A DNA stretch of 64,000 nucleotides from Zanthoxylum bungeanum (taxonomy: Eukaryota; Streptophyta; Magnoliopsida; Sapindales; Rutaceae), in contig SKCR01049632.1 in NCBI GenBank assembly GCA_019454045.1, positions 1-64,000 on the forward strand, given 5' to 3'. Position 1 is the stretch's first letter. Each line of letters begins with the position of its first letter. Below are positions 9,700 to 22,632 of the stretch, one piece after another. Made by a program: the position numbers and the translations under genes. The notes beneath the pieces were generated by a model. The model was not told where the DNA came from and made no database searches. It saw only the letters and a list, made by a program, of their open reading frames with translations.

Positions 9700-12115
9700 A
9701 TGTTCGGATTTTCATGCTTTAGTACTCACACTTGCTCCCAGAGATCAAAGGTAAGTGGAATAATCACATAATTTTCCTGAAATTTGATTTTTTATTTCTG
9801 TGGTTTTATTTTTTGTTTTGTTTTTCTGACTCCTGAATAGCACCCTCTTCATCAGAAAACAGTACCATCACTTGAAGAAATGCAGAAAAGTTTGCAAGAC
9901 TTCTCGGAAATTCAGGCCATGAAAGGTTCATCTGATTCTATGAACTCAAGAACAGTTTTATTGAGTGCACCAGAATATACTGAAATCAATGATGCCGCCC
10001 ATGTTGCAAGTTTGGACAAAATGAACGGCATATACAATTCTGAAAATGATGTGGGGGTCCGTAAGTTGGGACAGATGAAGAAGAGTCAGTCTCTAGGAAG
10101 TAGATTATGCTGTGAGGGAAAGTATCCTGGTGAAAATGATATGGAGGAGGAGACTGATCAAGGATTCTCTTCTGATTCCAATGACCAAAATGGTCTGACA
10201 TTCCAAAATGGCAGCAATGATCCAGTTGTATGCCCAACCAGTGAGTATCCAAAAGCTTCTCACTCCATGTCAGTTTATGTCAATGATGAATCAATATTCT
10301 CAATTGGAGATCCTCATAATTCAGAGAAGGTACGTCATAGAAATTCTGATGCTGCGATATCTGGTCTAGGTGACTCTGCTGATAATTATATTGACCATAT
10401 GCCCCGTAGCCCACCTTTGATTGTGAAATCTCGTTCTTTGCCCAACATCAAAACTTTTATGTGCCCTTCCAAAGAATGCTCTGCTGTTAAACATTTTGCA
10501 CCTCATTCCAGATCCTCTGATGACCTGCAAGTTTTAGGAATGTGGCAAAAAGAATCTTTGGTTCATAATGTCGACACACAGGTTATGCAAGAGCAAGAAA
10601 GAGATTACGATATATGTAAAATGGAAAAAGCAAATTTGGGGTTTCTGGCTGAAGATTGCTATTATGAGTCTTGTAATTACTCTGCTTTAGCAAAAGATTG
10701 GGTAATGCCAGATGAGGTGAATTCCGTGAAAAACTTTCAAGGAGAATCCTTATTGGAGCAGTGGGATAAATTGCCAAGCAAGGATTTTAAGATGAAGCGT
10801 ATCCAGGAATGGGTTAATCATCTTCAACATTGCAGCCCAGTGGAGGAATCAAATGAAATATCTCTTTCTAATGATCAGGTGAAGAGAGATCCTGATGTCT
10901 TGAATGTTTCAACTGCTGTTAAGGTGGATGGTAAGGTAACTGCTGGCATGGAAGCTGCAAAAAAATATATCTCTTCTTTGAGTGCCTCAGCCACCTCAGT
11001 TCATCTGTCAAATCATGGGTTGGTTGTCATCCCATTTCTCAGTGCATTTGTCAGCCTGAAGGTGCTGAATCTGTCAGGAAATGCCATAGGTATGCACTTC
11101 TACTGGCAGGCTTTATCTTCATGTATATGTCGTATAATATGCCATAAATAATAGTATAATCCAAGTTCAGGGAACTATTGCTGGTGTTGCTTATTTTATC
11201 TCTCTTTTGTTTTTTTTTTTTTTTTTTCCCCGTTCCTTGTAGTGAGGATCACTGCTGGTGCTCTTCCTCGAGGACTTCATATGCTGAATCTGTCAAAGAA
11301 CAATATTTCCACAATTGAGGGCTTGCGAGAACTTACCCGCCTCCGTATACTCAACCTGAGCTACAATCGAATAGTTAGAATTGGACATGGTATGGACTAT
11401 GGCCCGTTACTGTATTGAAAGTTTGTTAGCTGATTGTTTTCCTATTTCTAATGTGTTCCCCCAACTAATTTTATTGCAAGGTCTGGCATCATGTTCCTCC
11501 TTGAAAGAGTTGTACCTGGCTGGGAACAAAATTAGTGAGGTAGAGGGTCTTCACCGCCTCTTGAAATTGACTGTGCTTGATCTGCGTTTCAACAAAATTT
11601 CTACAGCTAAATGCCTCGGCCAACTTGCTGCTAATTACAATTCCTTGCAAGCCATTAGCTTGGAAGGAAATCCAGCTCAGAAGAATGTAGGGGATGAGAA
11701 GCTGAAGAAAAATCTACAAAGCCTTCTTCCTCATCTGGTTTACTTCAACCGTCAGCCAATGAAAGCTAGCACTTTGAAGGATGCCGCTGACAGGTCAGTT
11801 CGGCTAGGTATCAGTGGTCTTCAGTCTGATCGTGGCCTTAGGTCAGATAACAAAGCTGCAAGGAAGAGTTGTCACGGTGCAGCTTCTCACAGGTCATCTT
11901 CGTCAACTCATGGCCGTAGAAGTCAAGCTGCAGCTGCAGTCTCACCGCTGAGAAAGTCAAGGGGCAGGCATGCGGGCCTGCCACCAATGGGAACAAAAGC
12001 AACACCTAATAATCGGCGTAATTATTTTGATATTGGCAGCAAACTTCTGAACCTCAAATCAGATTTTTCTATGCGCAGGAGTCGAAGTGAAGGAACGCTT
12101 GAAGGTGGTCAATAA
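9700..12115 (+). CDS. SDS22-like leucine-rich repeat protein (plant outer-arm dynein light chain 1-like)
   Basis: Coding exons are 9700-9750, 9841-11089, 11243-11389 and 11481-12115, all with GT/AG introns and an open frame throughout, giving about 693 aa. The protein starts MFGFSCFSTH, a long Ser/Asp-rich region follows to about residue 400, then four to six SDS22-type leucine-rich repeats run to about residue 580 (LKVLNLSGNAI, LHMLNLSKNNI, LRILNLSYNRI, LKELYLAGNKI, LTVLDLRFNKI), and a basic Ser-rich tail ends the protein. The short MxxFSCF start, length and repeat placement fit plant proteins annotated 'outer arm dynein light chain 1'. Since most flowering plants lack motile cilia, that name reflects repeat similarity, not axoneme function; a scaffold role is likely but unproven. 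The only intact single-copy-looking host gene in the window. Confidence 0.88.
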
Positions 12116-12499
12116 GAAGTTTTTGTTTAGCAGGTGTGACTTAGGTTTTTTTTTTTTTTTTCTACTTTAAACATCTGGATTGTACCTTTTATCTGTTTTT
12201 TGGTTGTGTTTTATGATACTCATATTTGAGAGTAACTCATTTATAAGTTCACTCCTGGTAAATTTGGGATCCCAAAAAAGCTCATTTTTTATGGTGGTTT
12301 TGGTGATATAGTGATGTTAATTTTGTTGATGAAAGTATGCATGGAGTTACACGGTGCTTGGAACCTCTGCAAACTTCCAATAACCTGTTGTATTCAAGAT
12401 GGTAATAATAGCAAATTCAATTTAGTAAAGTATAAAATCATCTGTTTATATGTTTTTCATACTAATGTAAGATTTCTTTCCATTGGGAAGCACGTCTCC
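12116..12499 (+). other. Probable 3' UTR and downstream flank of the LRR gene
   Basis: T-rich sequence after the stop codon with several AATAAA-like contexts but no single convincing poly(A) signal. No separate gene is visible. The stretch ends at the 8-bp target duplication of the hAT-like element. Confidence 0.5.
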
Positions 12500-14014
12500 T
12501 AGGGGTGTTCACGGTGCGGTTTGGGGCGGTTTTTTTTTTTTTTTTTTTTTTTTTTTGTTCAAACCGCGCGGGTTGCGGTTTAAGAAATTAGAAACCGAAA
12601 TTGCAAATATCCTACATAAAATCGTGGCGGTTCGGTTCGGCGGTTTAACGGTTTGAGAGGTGCGGATTGGCGGTTTAATTTTTAGAAATTATTAGCTATT
12701 TCTTTAAAACATTTGTGAAAATAATTAATCATTTTTCAAGTGTCAATAATATTAAATATTGTATTATTGTTCATCATCCAGCAACTCTGGAAGCAATATA
12801 TTTATAAGATTGAAAATCCAAGCCAGAATCAACATGTTGATTGTTGAGAAGTGCTATTAAAAGTATAAACAGATAGATTGACCAAAAGCAAAAGCCATAA
12901 CTAGGCAATTAAATTCCTTACAATTACAAGTTATAAAAATAACAGCATAATTAATGAAAAACACAACCCAGACAACAATCTTCCTTTTGCATAATGATGC
13001 ATATGTCAAATCCTAAACCCAGATAAATATATATCCTTTACAAGAGAATATAACTAAACTACCACTACACGAAAAAAATTGTTTAGTGCAGCCTACACAA
13101 GCACTGAAAATTCTAGTCTAATAACACCAAATTGGCACTCTATATCAGTCTTAATTCCCAAAAAAGAAAAAATAATCCTAGCAAAAAATTGACTATTATA
13201 TACTGAAAGTAAGAGAATCACACACGGTGGATCAAATTTCAATCATTTAAAAATTCAAACTTTAGATATAAAAGTAATACGAAATGGATCAATACCACAC
13301 AAAATGTGGTTGCTTTAGACCTTAAAAAAATACAATGCAAACCAAATAGCAGAAGATAAGAACAAGCTAAAGAAGATTCATTATAGATCTCAAAATGCAA
13401 CCCCACCTATTGATCAAAAAAAAAAAAAAAAAAAAGCCCAGAAAAACCCAGATGCTAAAAAACAAATTAGAATTGCAAAGAAGAGAAAACCCACCAAGCA
13501 AACCAGAAGACAAGTTAAAAATGAAAAATATGGCACTGAGTAAAGAGGAGAGACCGAGAGAGCAAAAAATGACATACCTAACAGGACTTGAAGCCTTTGA
13601 AGGTTGATAATTGAAGCCTGCTTACTGCTTACAGAGGAGAGACCGACTGACCGAGAGAGCAAAAATTGAAGCATTTGAAGGTTGATAATTGATATGATGT
13701 ACCAGACTTGGTTTAGAAATTACAAATGAGAGATTCATATTTGAGAGTAAAGAAGAGGGAAAGTCGGCGCAGGAGATGAAAAAAATGGGGAATGGAGAGG
13801 AACCCTAAATTTCGTTGGTATATATATTACCAGGTCCGCAGGTCGGGTTGAACCCGATATTTAATAATCAAAACCATAACCCGAACCGCAAATTGCGGTT
13901 CAGGACATTTTGACCCGACAAACACATATACACTCTTATAAACAGCGCGGTTTGCTGCAGTTCGGGTCGGGTCGGGTCGGTTCGCGGTTTGACCCGACCA
14001 TGTGTTCACCCATA
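12500..14014. mobile_element. Non-autonomous hAT-like DNA transposon (~1.5 kb)
   Basis: Ends are TAGGGGTG and CACCCATA (7 of 8 complementary), flanked by an 8-bp duplication ACGTCTCC (12492-12499) / ATGTCTCC (14015-14022) with one C-to-T change. Eight-base duplications and TAGGG-type ends are hAT hallmarks. Subterminal zones are packed with GCGGTTT / CGGTTCGG / GGGTCGGGTCGG motifs in opposite orientation at the two ends, as expected for transposase-binding arrays. The AT-rich interior has no transposase-like reading frame, so it would need a helper transposase. Confidence 0.75.
13545..13690. repeat. 89-bp-spaced direct duplication inside the hAT-like element
   Basis: The block starting GAGGAGAGACCGA at 13545 recurs at 13634, followed in both by 'gagagagcaaaaa' and 'tttgaaggttgataattga'. 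The second copy has a short extra GACTGACC and lacks the middle of the first. Probably replication slippage. Confidence 0.7.
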
Positions 14015-14514
14015 ATGTCTCCCTTTCCCAATATCAGATCTCGATACTTGCCTTCGATCGACTTTCAGACATAGTTGTTTTAGTGAATAATTAAATGAAA
14101 CAAATAGAATCTGAACAGTTGCCTTAGATCGTCTTTTAGACATTTGTGTGTAGAGAATTTTTATTCTCCTAACACGATAGTTATAAGTATTGGATACTGA
14201 TTCTTTTGTCTAATTGTTAAAATATTATTCAATAATTATTTTTGATATACGATATCAAGATCTATAATATTTTGGTCAGTTACTTATTCTTCATAAATAA
14301 TTGTTACATATTCAATACAACTAGTAGTATTATTGACGTGGAGGTAAACATTAAGAAAATATTTGGTAATGTAAATAGCTTAAAATAATAGTTCATGAGA
14401 TTTTATCCTATAAGCATTGGATGCTTATATCATATTGTAAATGATGGTCTGATATGAGATCACACCACATATCCTTATCCATTTAATAAATATTTTATTC
14501 TAGGATTGTGACTA
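14015..14514. other. AT-rich intergenic stretch, nothing assigned
   Basis: No gene or complete element is visible. A short imperfect duplication is present: 'ttgccttcgatcgactttcagacat' near 14049 and 'ttgccttagatcgtcttttagacat' near 14118. Confidence 0.5.
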
Positions 14515-17047
14515 TGTAACATCTCCAAATCTGGGAGATGCTCCAGCAGGGAATAGGCCGTACTATCCATCTGAATCTCTGACTCTCACACCATAAACAT
14601 ATACTAATACTCTATTTTCCCTTATTTAAATATCTTAAGTGTGGGACCGAAGCCCAAGCTTCATAACATAACTCTCAAACTCAACATTAATGACTGTATA
14701 CTCAATTACATTTACTTTTACAACGACTATGACATACAATGACTAATACATAACTTTTACTTGAACTGACTGGACTCATACTCTCTCTGACTTGATCTGG
14801 TGGACTCCGAACCCTAGTGACTGCAACAGTATCCGTCCTCCCGAGCTCATCCTCCGAGAATACCTGCAAAACAAAGAAACTAGGAGGGGGGTTAGATCAT
14901 TGTACGATCTAAGTGAGTGGACGAAAAATTGAAATACTGATATAAAATCATTTGGTTTCAAAACCAAAGTTTCAAAAATATCTTACATGAAAACTCTCTT
15001 TCTGAAATCTTCGCTTGAAATCTCTTTTATAAAACTTCTCTTTCTAAAATCTGCTTTTGAAAGTCTGGATTCTGAAAACTATTTCTAAACTCTGATTTCT
15101 GAAAATCTGATATCTGAATGCTGGTCTGTATCTGAAAAACTTAACGTATGGGGGCGTTACGTATCGCCGTCCCCCTATACGCCTAACTAGAGCAAGGAAT
15201 GCAAAACCATGACTTTGGGGCGTTACATATCGCCGTCCCCCAAAGCATGCCACTCATGTCCCTGAAACTGGTGGTATTGGGACGTTACATATCGCCGTCC
15301 CCCAAAACAAAGAACTAGAACCGGGGGTGAGGATCTATGCTTCCCTCCAAGCTCTGAAACTAGGATCTAGGGGTATCAGTCATCCCTAGTCCTGAACTAG
15401 GATCTGGGGGCGTTACGTATTGCCGTCCCCCCAGTCCTCTACATGTGCACATGTTCTCTATCCGTCAATTCCAAACTGTATCAAGTTACATACTGGGGTG
15501 GGTTTTCCCCATGCCCCGAAAACATAGATCTCATGTCTAAAAACATTACATTTCTCAAATATAACTTAAACCATAAACCTTTACGAAATAACTGTAATAA
15601 AAATGGTCTAACGCCCTAAAGCATAAAAAATTAAGTCTGTTTGCAAAAATAACGAAATAAAAATCAATTAAAAAGAGTAGTGTCCACTCACTGTGTTCGG
15701 AATCTGGCTGGAGTTATACCGCTTCGTCGAAAGATATTGCAACTCCTGTAATGATCTATAAGTGATAATTTGATTAGACTAAAAATTACGAGATAAGTTC
15801 TGGAACTAGGCTTAAACTACTAAATTCAAGTACGTGATATCATAACTTGGTATATCATACTTGTACTAAGATGTAATGTGTATATACGAACTGATACGAG
15901 ACCCTAAGGGTGGTATTTAACACGCTAGGGTGGAACTAGGGTGGTTTAAAACTGATTCTACGAAATTCTGTGCCACGCGTCGCGACGCAAGGCATTACGC
16001 ATCGCGACGCGCATCGTCCAGAGACGTTTCCAACTTTTTATCGTGCGCATTGCGACGCACGAACCTTTCGCGTCGCAATACGTAACAAACCAGAAGCCTT
16101 CATGGGAAAATCTTAGATCGCGTCGTGACGCGGGGCTCTCTGCGTCGCGATGCAAGTCCAATTTCTGGTCTAAACTTCAATCATTCATACTGAATTTGCT
16201 CAACACTTAATCCTTATCTTCACACAAGCAAATTACTCAACCAATCTCCATAATCCAATCAATATCATTCTCAATGCCTAAACATATCCAATTTATCATT
16301 TATACTTAATCTTACTCCCAAAATCAAACAAATTGGGGACTTCCAACAATCATTATTTTCTCATCACTAAACTTATATTAACATCACTTATTACAACTTA
16401 ACAACACCCTCAATCAATAAATCATCAAAAATACAAATATCCATAATTTGTTTTAAGGTTTTCTCACCTTTATTCTCTTAGTTTTTCCTTCATTTCTTGA
16501 ACCTCCATGGATGCCGAACTCTTCCTTTGCTTATTTCTTCTTTTCTTTTCTTCCTCTTCTATTTTCTTCCTTTTTCTTTTCTTCTTCTTCTCTTCCTCCA
16601 TTCACGTTTTTCTTCTTCTCATTTTTGTGAATTTGGTGAACAGTATACCCTTTTATATATTAGGAGTCATTTCATATTTGGAAGGTTTGAGAAAAGTGTG
16701 GAACTTTGGAGAAAATTTGAGATTCTTCATTTGGGTCCGAAATTACTATTCATTTGAATTTTTGACTTGCATATTTGACCTATTTCCGGTCTGATTTTAG
16801 AAAAATGTTCAACGTAAAAGTTGTAGATCTCGATCTCAAATTTTCGGTGGTATAAAATTCATAGAAATAATAGTTCGTATGAGAAAGTTATGGCCCAAAT
16901 ACTATGGGCTGTCCGGAGTGGTACATTATATAGTCTCGTATCGGAATTCCGGGGAATTAACCGATCATCCCCAAAGTCGTTTCAGGGGTGTATACATGCT
17001 CGGACATAATTTTATAATACATACGTACTCTCGTCCGCGATGTAACA
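14515..17047. mobile_element. Probable gypsy-type LTR remnant (about 2.5 kb)
   Basis: It starts TGTAACATCTCC, a start common to chromovirus (Tekay/Del-type) LTRs, and a matching end ...GATGTAACA occurs near 17047. Between them are hairpin repeats (15146-15433), CpG-rich palindromes (15977-16153) and a low-complexity pyrimidine block, but no gag or pol. The five bases outside each end (gacta, gtacc) do not match, so a clean solo LTR is not demonstrated; boundaries are provisional. The apparent reading frames at 16497-16794 are poly-Phe/Leu translations of the pyrimidine block. Confidence 0.4.
15146..15433. repeat. Four dispersed hairpins with a constant loop
   Basis: At 15146-15180, 15213-15245, 15275-15306 and 15404-15433 the core CGTTACRTATYGCCG is flanked by complementary arms that differ between copies: GTATGGGGG with CCCCCTATAC, CTTTGGGG with CCCCAAAG, TTGGGA with TCCCCCAA, and CTGGGGG with CCCCCAG. 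Arms change in matched fashion while the loop stays fixed. Confidence 0.8.
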
Positions 17048-20000
17048 GTACCACCGTTAACAGTAGTCGAGACCACCAGTCGTTATAGATTAAATCTCAT
17101 TTAACTGATGATTAACATTGGACTGCAAATTTATTAAACTAATATGTTGTATGTCTGTGGTTTAATGATCATATAGTTTTCTTTATAATGTAACTTTGTC
17201 GATGAGTTGTCATCATTTAATTGCCTGTTTCTGAATAAACTCAAGTTGAATACCTTGAGGGATTCGAGGAATTTTCAATCTATTACTCTGATGAAACACA
17301 GATCAAATATTTTATTTGGTTTAAAAAGTTTCAATATGACATTTGCAAATTGTGCCTTTTAAAATTTATCGTGAGTCTTGGAACTGTTCAAAAATATTTG
17401 ATACGATCAAACCAGATGAATTTATGGACAATTAGTTAGAAGATTATTTAATAAAAAAAAATATGATTCTTACTTATTATCCTTTTTGGATTCCATCATG
17501 ATGGAATGAGTGAGTCGGAGGAATCGAATCATATATAATTTGATTCGTTATATATTGAGTGTTACTAAATTATTTTCGATACCCTTGAGGTTATGCTCCA
17601 ATAACCCTAGTTCATCTTTTTGATTTAGATTCCACTAGTTTCTAGATTTATATATATACTATATGTATAAGTAGAAATCCAATCTTGAAAGATTTAAGGT
17701 TTGAATCTTCCTTTTGTATAACGATTATACAATTGGAAGTACTTGCGCTTCGGAGTCACAAGTAAAAGTTTATCATATGTTCTATCTAATAGAATCTCAT
17801 AATCTATTTAATAGAATATATTTTCTACTATCCCGAGTAATAAAATGGCTTCGTTACTTGCTGTGTGATATCGGATGTTAATGATTGTAGAAAAGACTTA
17901 ACTTTTTGAAGTCAATTGTGAGAATGATAAATTATAAATGGAACCACATAATTAATTAGATGAAAAGACCGTTAGATACCTTCCATATAAATCCAATAGG
18001 ATGTCAGAGCCATTTGAAGAATATTTTCTATTTAATGGTTCCAATGTTTTATTATCGAAGAAATTATCACATCACTTATAGTAGAAGCAATATTTGATAT
18101 CGATTTCATAATATAGCATATAATCATGGATCTAAGATTGTTCACAATCTACTGCAATCAAGTTTCGAACTTGATTGAGCTTTTGTTATGAATTGTTCAT
18201 AACATGTGTAAATGGTTTGGTAGAGAAAATGAAGTGAGCTGACTAAAGTTTTGACCTTTATAATCTCACTACGTGTGAAAGGTTGCTCAAAAATCTATCT
18301 TAGAGTTTGAGAAAATTTTCTCTAACTTGCTGATTGAACAATCAAGATTAATTGGTTATTGCTTATATTAAAATTACATATTTTGGCTAAAGAATACAAA
18401 ATGGTGTTGCTAAATATCTTCGTTAAAGAGATTTGTTATGGAACAACTTTTGAGTTTGTGTTCTGCTGAAATCATAGTTTTGGTATATCATCATATGAAG
18501 TCTTTTTGAAGACTTAGATGAGCTTTCCGCAAGTGTAGTCTCCATTTTTATTACGCAATCAGATTGCCGGATTCTATCAAAATACAGAGAATACATGTGT
18601 TAGTAAGGTTAGTGAGAGCGTACAAAATTCTGTTTAGTGTTACATCTTAACAAAATATTCATTATCAAGGTAATAATGATATATTTGTTAGGTAAAATGA
18701 TTACCTAAGCTTTCTTTTCTCCGTGAATGCAGTGAGAGTGGTTTCTGTTATATTAGATAAAAGTTTTATATATGATATAAAAATAAGAGATTTGTGGGAT
18801 ACTTCCATTAGATGTGAATTATATATGATCTAGTAAATGATACAACTTGACTATCTGTGTGACAGATAGTTTAAATGTGATAGTTAGTGTGTCTTTTATA
18901 GATTTAGTATTCATCTTTCGTAGATGATGATTCATCAAACGAAAGAGAAATTGATTCGAATGTCTAGTCGGTTTTATGCATTATAGGATGGTGGCATAAT
19001 AAATACTGTATTATGTAAGATTATAGATATAAATTTAGTTGCAAATATTGATAGCTATTTAGATATAATATAGACCATAAGATGGCATTAAAATATGTTC
19101 TGTAATATCTTTGAGATATTAAGAATAAGTTTCTAATTCATGGAGATAATAACCTACAATCATTAGGCATTTGACGTATTTATAATAAGTTCATGAACAC
19201 AAGCAATCACTTTTTCCATAATATTACTTATTTAATAGTAACATTTGTAGGAGCAAAGTAGAATTTCCCGCTATGCCTATAACATCGACGACCATGACAC
19301 TGTTGAGCTCGCAACTTATAGAGAGTACAATTAGCCCACATGGGACTAATCGGATAATGAATGAGTCGCCACCTAGTATAAGACATTGTGAATGATTTAA
19401 AGCCGCATTACAGCCCTCACAATGTTGACCTTAAATTCGTTTGGGTTCAGAATGGTCCCTTACTTATACCACTATAGTATCAAGGTTTGAAGAGAGATAT
19501 TACCATGTCTTTTAATGCAAATATCATGAAAAATAATTGATAAGAACACAAAAACACAAATATAAAAATAAGAGCACATAGTAATATCCAGAAGACAGTA
19601 CAACTGATAACATAAAAATAATAAAATTAGCTATTGCTGGCCGGATATTGGCATGACTGACCAGATATATATTTTAATATGTATGTCCGACCGGACTTAC
19701 TAAGAATCCGATCGGATGTGCAACGTAATCCAAAATCATAAAACGTATGCAATAATGAGAGAAATATAAAGAACAGGGAAAATCAATACACATGTAGTAA
19801 TCTTGTTAAATAATTGATAAAAAAAAACATGTGCAAATAAGGGAAATAAATAGGCTATTTTTTCCTTGGTATGTAAGGTTGCATCCCAAGTACAGACCGT
19901 ACTATCGTCCATTCAGATTCAGCTATGGAATTTACATATGGGTTTCCATCCTATATACCATGGGAAAACATGCCACTGGATGTGGCCTTATATACTGCCA

Positions 20001-20239
20001 AATTTAATTTATGACTTATGTATGTCCGGTCGAATATACTATGTCAAAACAATAAATGCAGAATTAAATTTTAAGGGCTCTAAGGTCTTTACCTTAGGTA
20101 TAACTCGACTCCGAGAACATGTCTGAGTTTGGTTGATTGTTGACTTTATCTACTAGAGAAAGTTAATAGGTTTTTTGGGTCTTTGTTTTGCTGCAGTGTG
20201 TGTGCACATTTCACTGATTTTTGGCAAATGATTAGCTGC
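17048..20239. other. Degenerate AT-rich repeat-derived DNA, unassigned
   Basis: Over 3 kb with no supportable gene. Near 19215-19245 about 29 bases (ttccataatattacttatttaat...) nearly match the C2 copia LTR near 45790, so part of this stretch may be old copia LTR material. A block at 19260-19750 (gagtcgccacctag; several ccgaccgg / ccgatcgg motifs) also looks repeat-like, but I cannot classify it. Confidence 0.4.
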
Positions 20240-20245
20240 AAGCTT

Positions 20246-21480
20246 CTAAAATCCTGATGTAGAATTTCTATTAACGGGATTCGATTGGAAACCAGAATTC
20301 GTATACCCATTAACCTGTAGTTCATTTCCTCCATAATTGATAAACGTATCCTTAATACCTTTAAGATACTTCAGGATATGTTTAACGGCCATCCAATGGT
20401 CATTTCCTGGATTGGACTGATATATACTGGTTACACTAACCGCGTAGCTAATATCAGGTCTCGTACATAACATGGCATACATAATGCTACCCAAACATGA
20501 AGTATAAGGCTAATTAGACATTCTAATCTTCTCATCTTCTGTTTGCGGACACATCTTCTTCATAAGATGAATGCCATGTCTGAATGATATATTTACTGTC
20601 TTACAGTTAGCAAAATTGTACCGTTATAAGATCTTATCTATGTACGTGGATTGGGATAACCCAATAAGCTTCATTTCTCTATCTCTATAGAACTTTATAC
20701 CTAAGATATAAGAAACTTCACCCAGGTCCTTCATGGAGAAATTCTTACAGAGGTAAGCTTTGACGCCTTGCATCATTCCTATATCATTCCCAATGATTAG
20801 GATGTCATCGATGTAGAGAACAAAAAATACTATCATACTCTCACTGGCCTTCTGGTACACACATGATTCTTCCGTATTCTTGAGAAAACCAGATAATCTA
20901 ATAATCTCGTCGAATTCCAACTTTGCGAAGCTTGTTTAAGTCCATAATGGACTTCTTATGCTTACAAACCATGCTTGAGGTTTCGCTGGATACAAAACCC
21001 TCCGGCTGTTCCATATAGATTTCTTCATCAAGAAATCCACTTAGAAAATACATTTTGTCATCCATTTGCTAAATCTCATAATCATGGTAAGCAGCAATAG
21101 AAAATAAAATTCTTATAGACTTTACATCACAACTGGCGAAAAACTTTCATCGTAGTCGACACCAAGTCGCTGCGTGTAATCTTTAACTGCGTGTAACCTT
21201 TCCGTCAGGCCCATGCTTCTTTTGGTAAAACCATTTACTACCGATAAGAACAATTCCTCTAGGAAGCGGAACCAAGTCCCAAACTTTATTCTCATGCATA
21301 AAGTCTAACTTTGATTTTATGGACTCTTATCATTTCTCGGAGTCGATGTCCAAAATCGCTTCTCTATAGGTGTAAGGGTCAGTCTCTTCAATTAAGAGAA
21401 CATCTAAACTCTTTTCTTATATCAAATACAAGGGTTCAAGAGGTCTAGATACCCTTTGGGACCTACGGAGTGTATGTGTT
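20246..21480 (-). pseudogene. C1 reverse transcriptase and RNase H, degenerate
   Basis: Copia RT fragments in several frames: an N-terminal VPLPRG / GSKWFYQKKH block and YMEQPEGFVS (about 20990-21300), then YIDDILIIGND with KDLGEVSYILGI (20624-20920), the catalytic YxDD box. RNase H follows (20246-20494: MYAMLCTRPDISYAV, HWMAVKHILKYLKG, YTNSGFQ; the RNase H Asp is Asn in YTNSGF, where copia usually has YTDAD/YSDSD). Stops and frameshifts separate the pieces, so no active enzyme is made. Confidence 0.85.
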
Positions 21481-21849
21481 GAAGGCTCTTCATCTATTTG
21501 AATTTCAGGTTCCTCCACTGGTTCGTTGGTTCCAGGTTGTACTTCATCAAGTTCAACCTGTCTATGATTACCTCATTCAGACAAAAATTCTACCTCTAGA
21601 AATTTTACGAAGCGAGCCACGAACATATTTCGATGCTCGGTATCATAGAACAAATATCTTTTCGTGTTTGAAGGATGTCCAACAAACCTAAACTTTTACC
21701 CTCGAGGCGAAAACTTATCTGGCTGAGCCATCATGACATAGGCTGGACAGCCCCAAATCTTAACATAATTAAGATTCAGTTTCCTACTAGTCTATATCTC
21801 ATACGGAGTTGTAGGAACAACTTTGGAAGGAATCTTATTCAAAAGATGA

Positions 21850-22504
21850 GCATCAGTTAAAAGAGCATATCCCCATAAGTAATAGGGCAAATCTGTAAAC
21901 TCAACATCGATCGAACCATATCTAATAAAGTTTGATTTCTCCTTTCGGACACTCCATTGTGCTGTGGAGTACCCGGAGGAGTATATTGAGCGAGAATCCC
22001 ATTCTCCTTTAAATAATCAGTGAACTCACCACTCATATATTCACCGCCTCGATTAGATCGAAGACATTTAATATATTTACCAGTATGTTTTTCTACTTAA
22101 TTTCGGAATTTCTTGAACTTTTCAAAGGTTACCGATTTCTGTTTCATCAAATAAACATAACTATACCGTGACAAATCATCAGTAAAGGTAAATAAGTACG
22201 AAAAACAACTGTGAATAGTGTGACTCATGGGACCACATACATCAGAATGCATTAGTTCCAATAAGTCGGTGGCTCGGTGTCCTACACCCGAAAATGGGGC
22301 TTTGGTCATTTTACCCCGAATACAAGATTCACAAGTTGGATAAGGTTCAATGGTAAGATCATGTATCAAACTATTCCTAACCAACTGGGATAGGCTTTTC
22401 ACACCTATATGACCCAACCTCATATGCCACAATTCAGTATTATTTATATCAGATACTTTACGTTTATTAATTCCAGCATTAAAGATATTTTGTGAGGTAT
22501 GCAA
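21850..22504 (-). pseudogene. C1 integrase, degenerate
   Basis: The pre-integrase zinc-binding block is clear (ELWHMRLGHIGVKSL ... CESCIRGKMTKAPF, an HHCC pattern), followed by the catalytic core: HSDVCGPM (first Asp), then RSNRGGEYMS where copia usually has SDRGGEY, and NGVSERRNQTLLDMVR with the catalytic Glu. The second catalytic Asp therefore appears to be Asn. Frame breaks near 22097 separate the two halves. Integrase joins the cDNA to host DNA in the nucleus; this copy is inactive. Confidence 0.85.
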
Positions 22505-22632
22505 AATGTAATGACCATGCTCATTTGGACAAACAAGGATATGAACATTATATCTATCATATAAATATAAAGAACGATTCTTAATATTTACATTATAGCC
22601 TTTAGTATCTATTACAAAAAGTGATACAATGT

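Noticed and set aside
16497..16794. Two overlapping frames rich in Phe, Leu and Ser
   Set aside because: They translate a low-complexity pyrimidine stretch in an LTR-like region and lack family motifs.
14515..17047. Calling this interval a definite solo LTR
   Set aside because: Ends resemble LTR termini but the flanking five bases do not match and no second copy is in the window, so I keep it as probable only.
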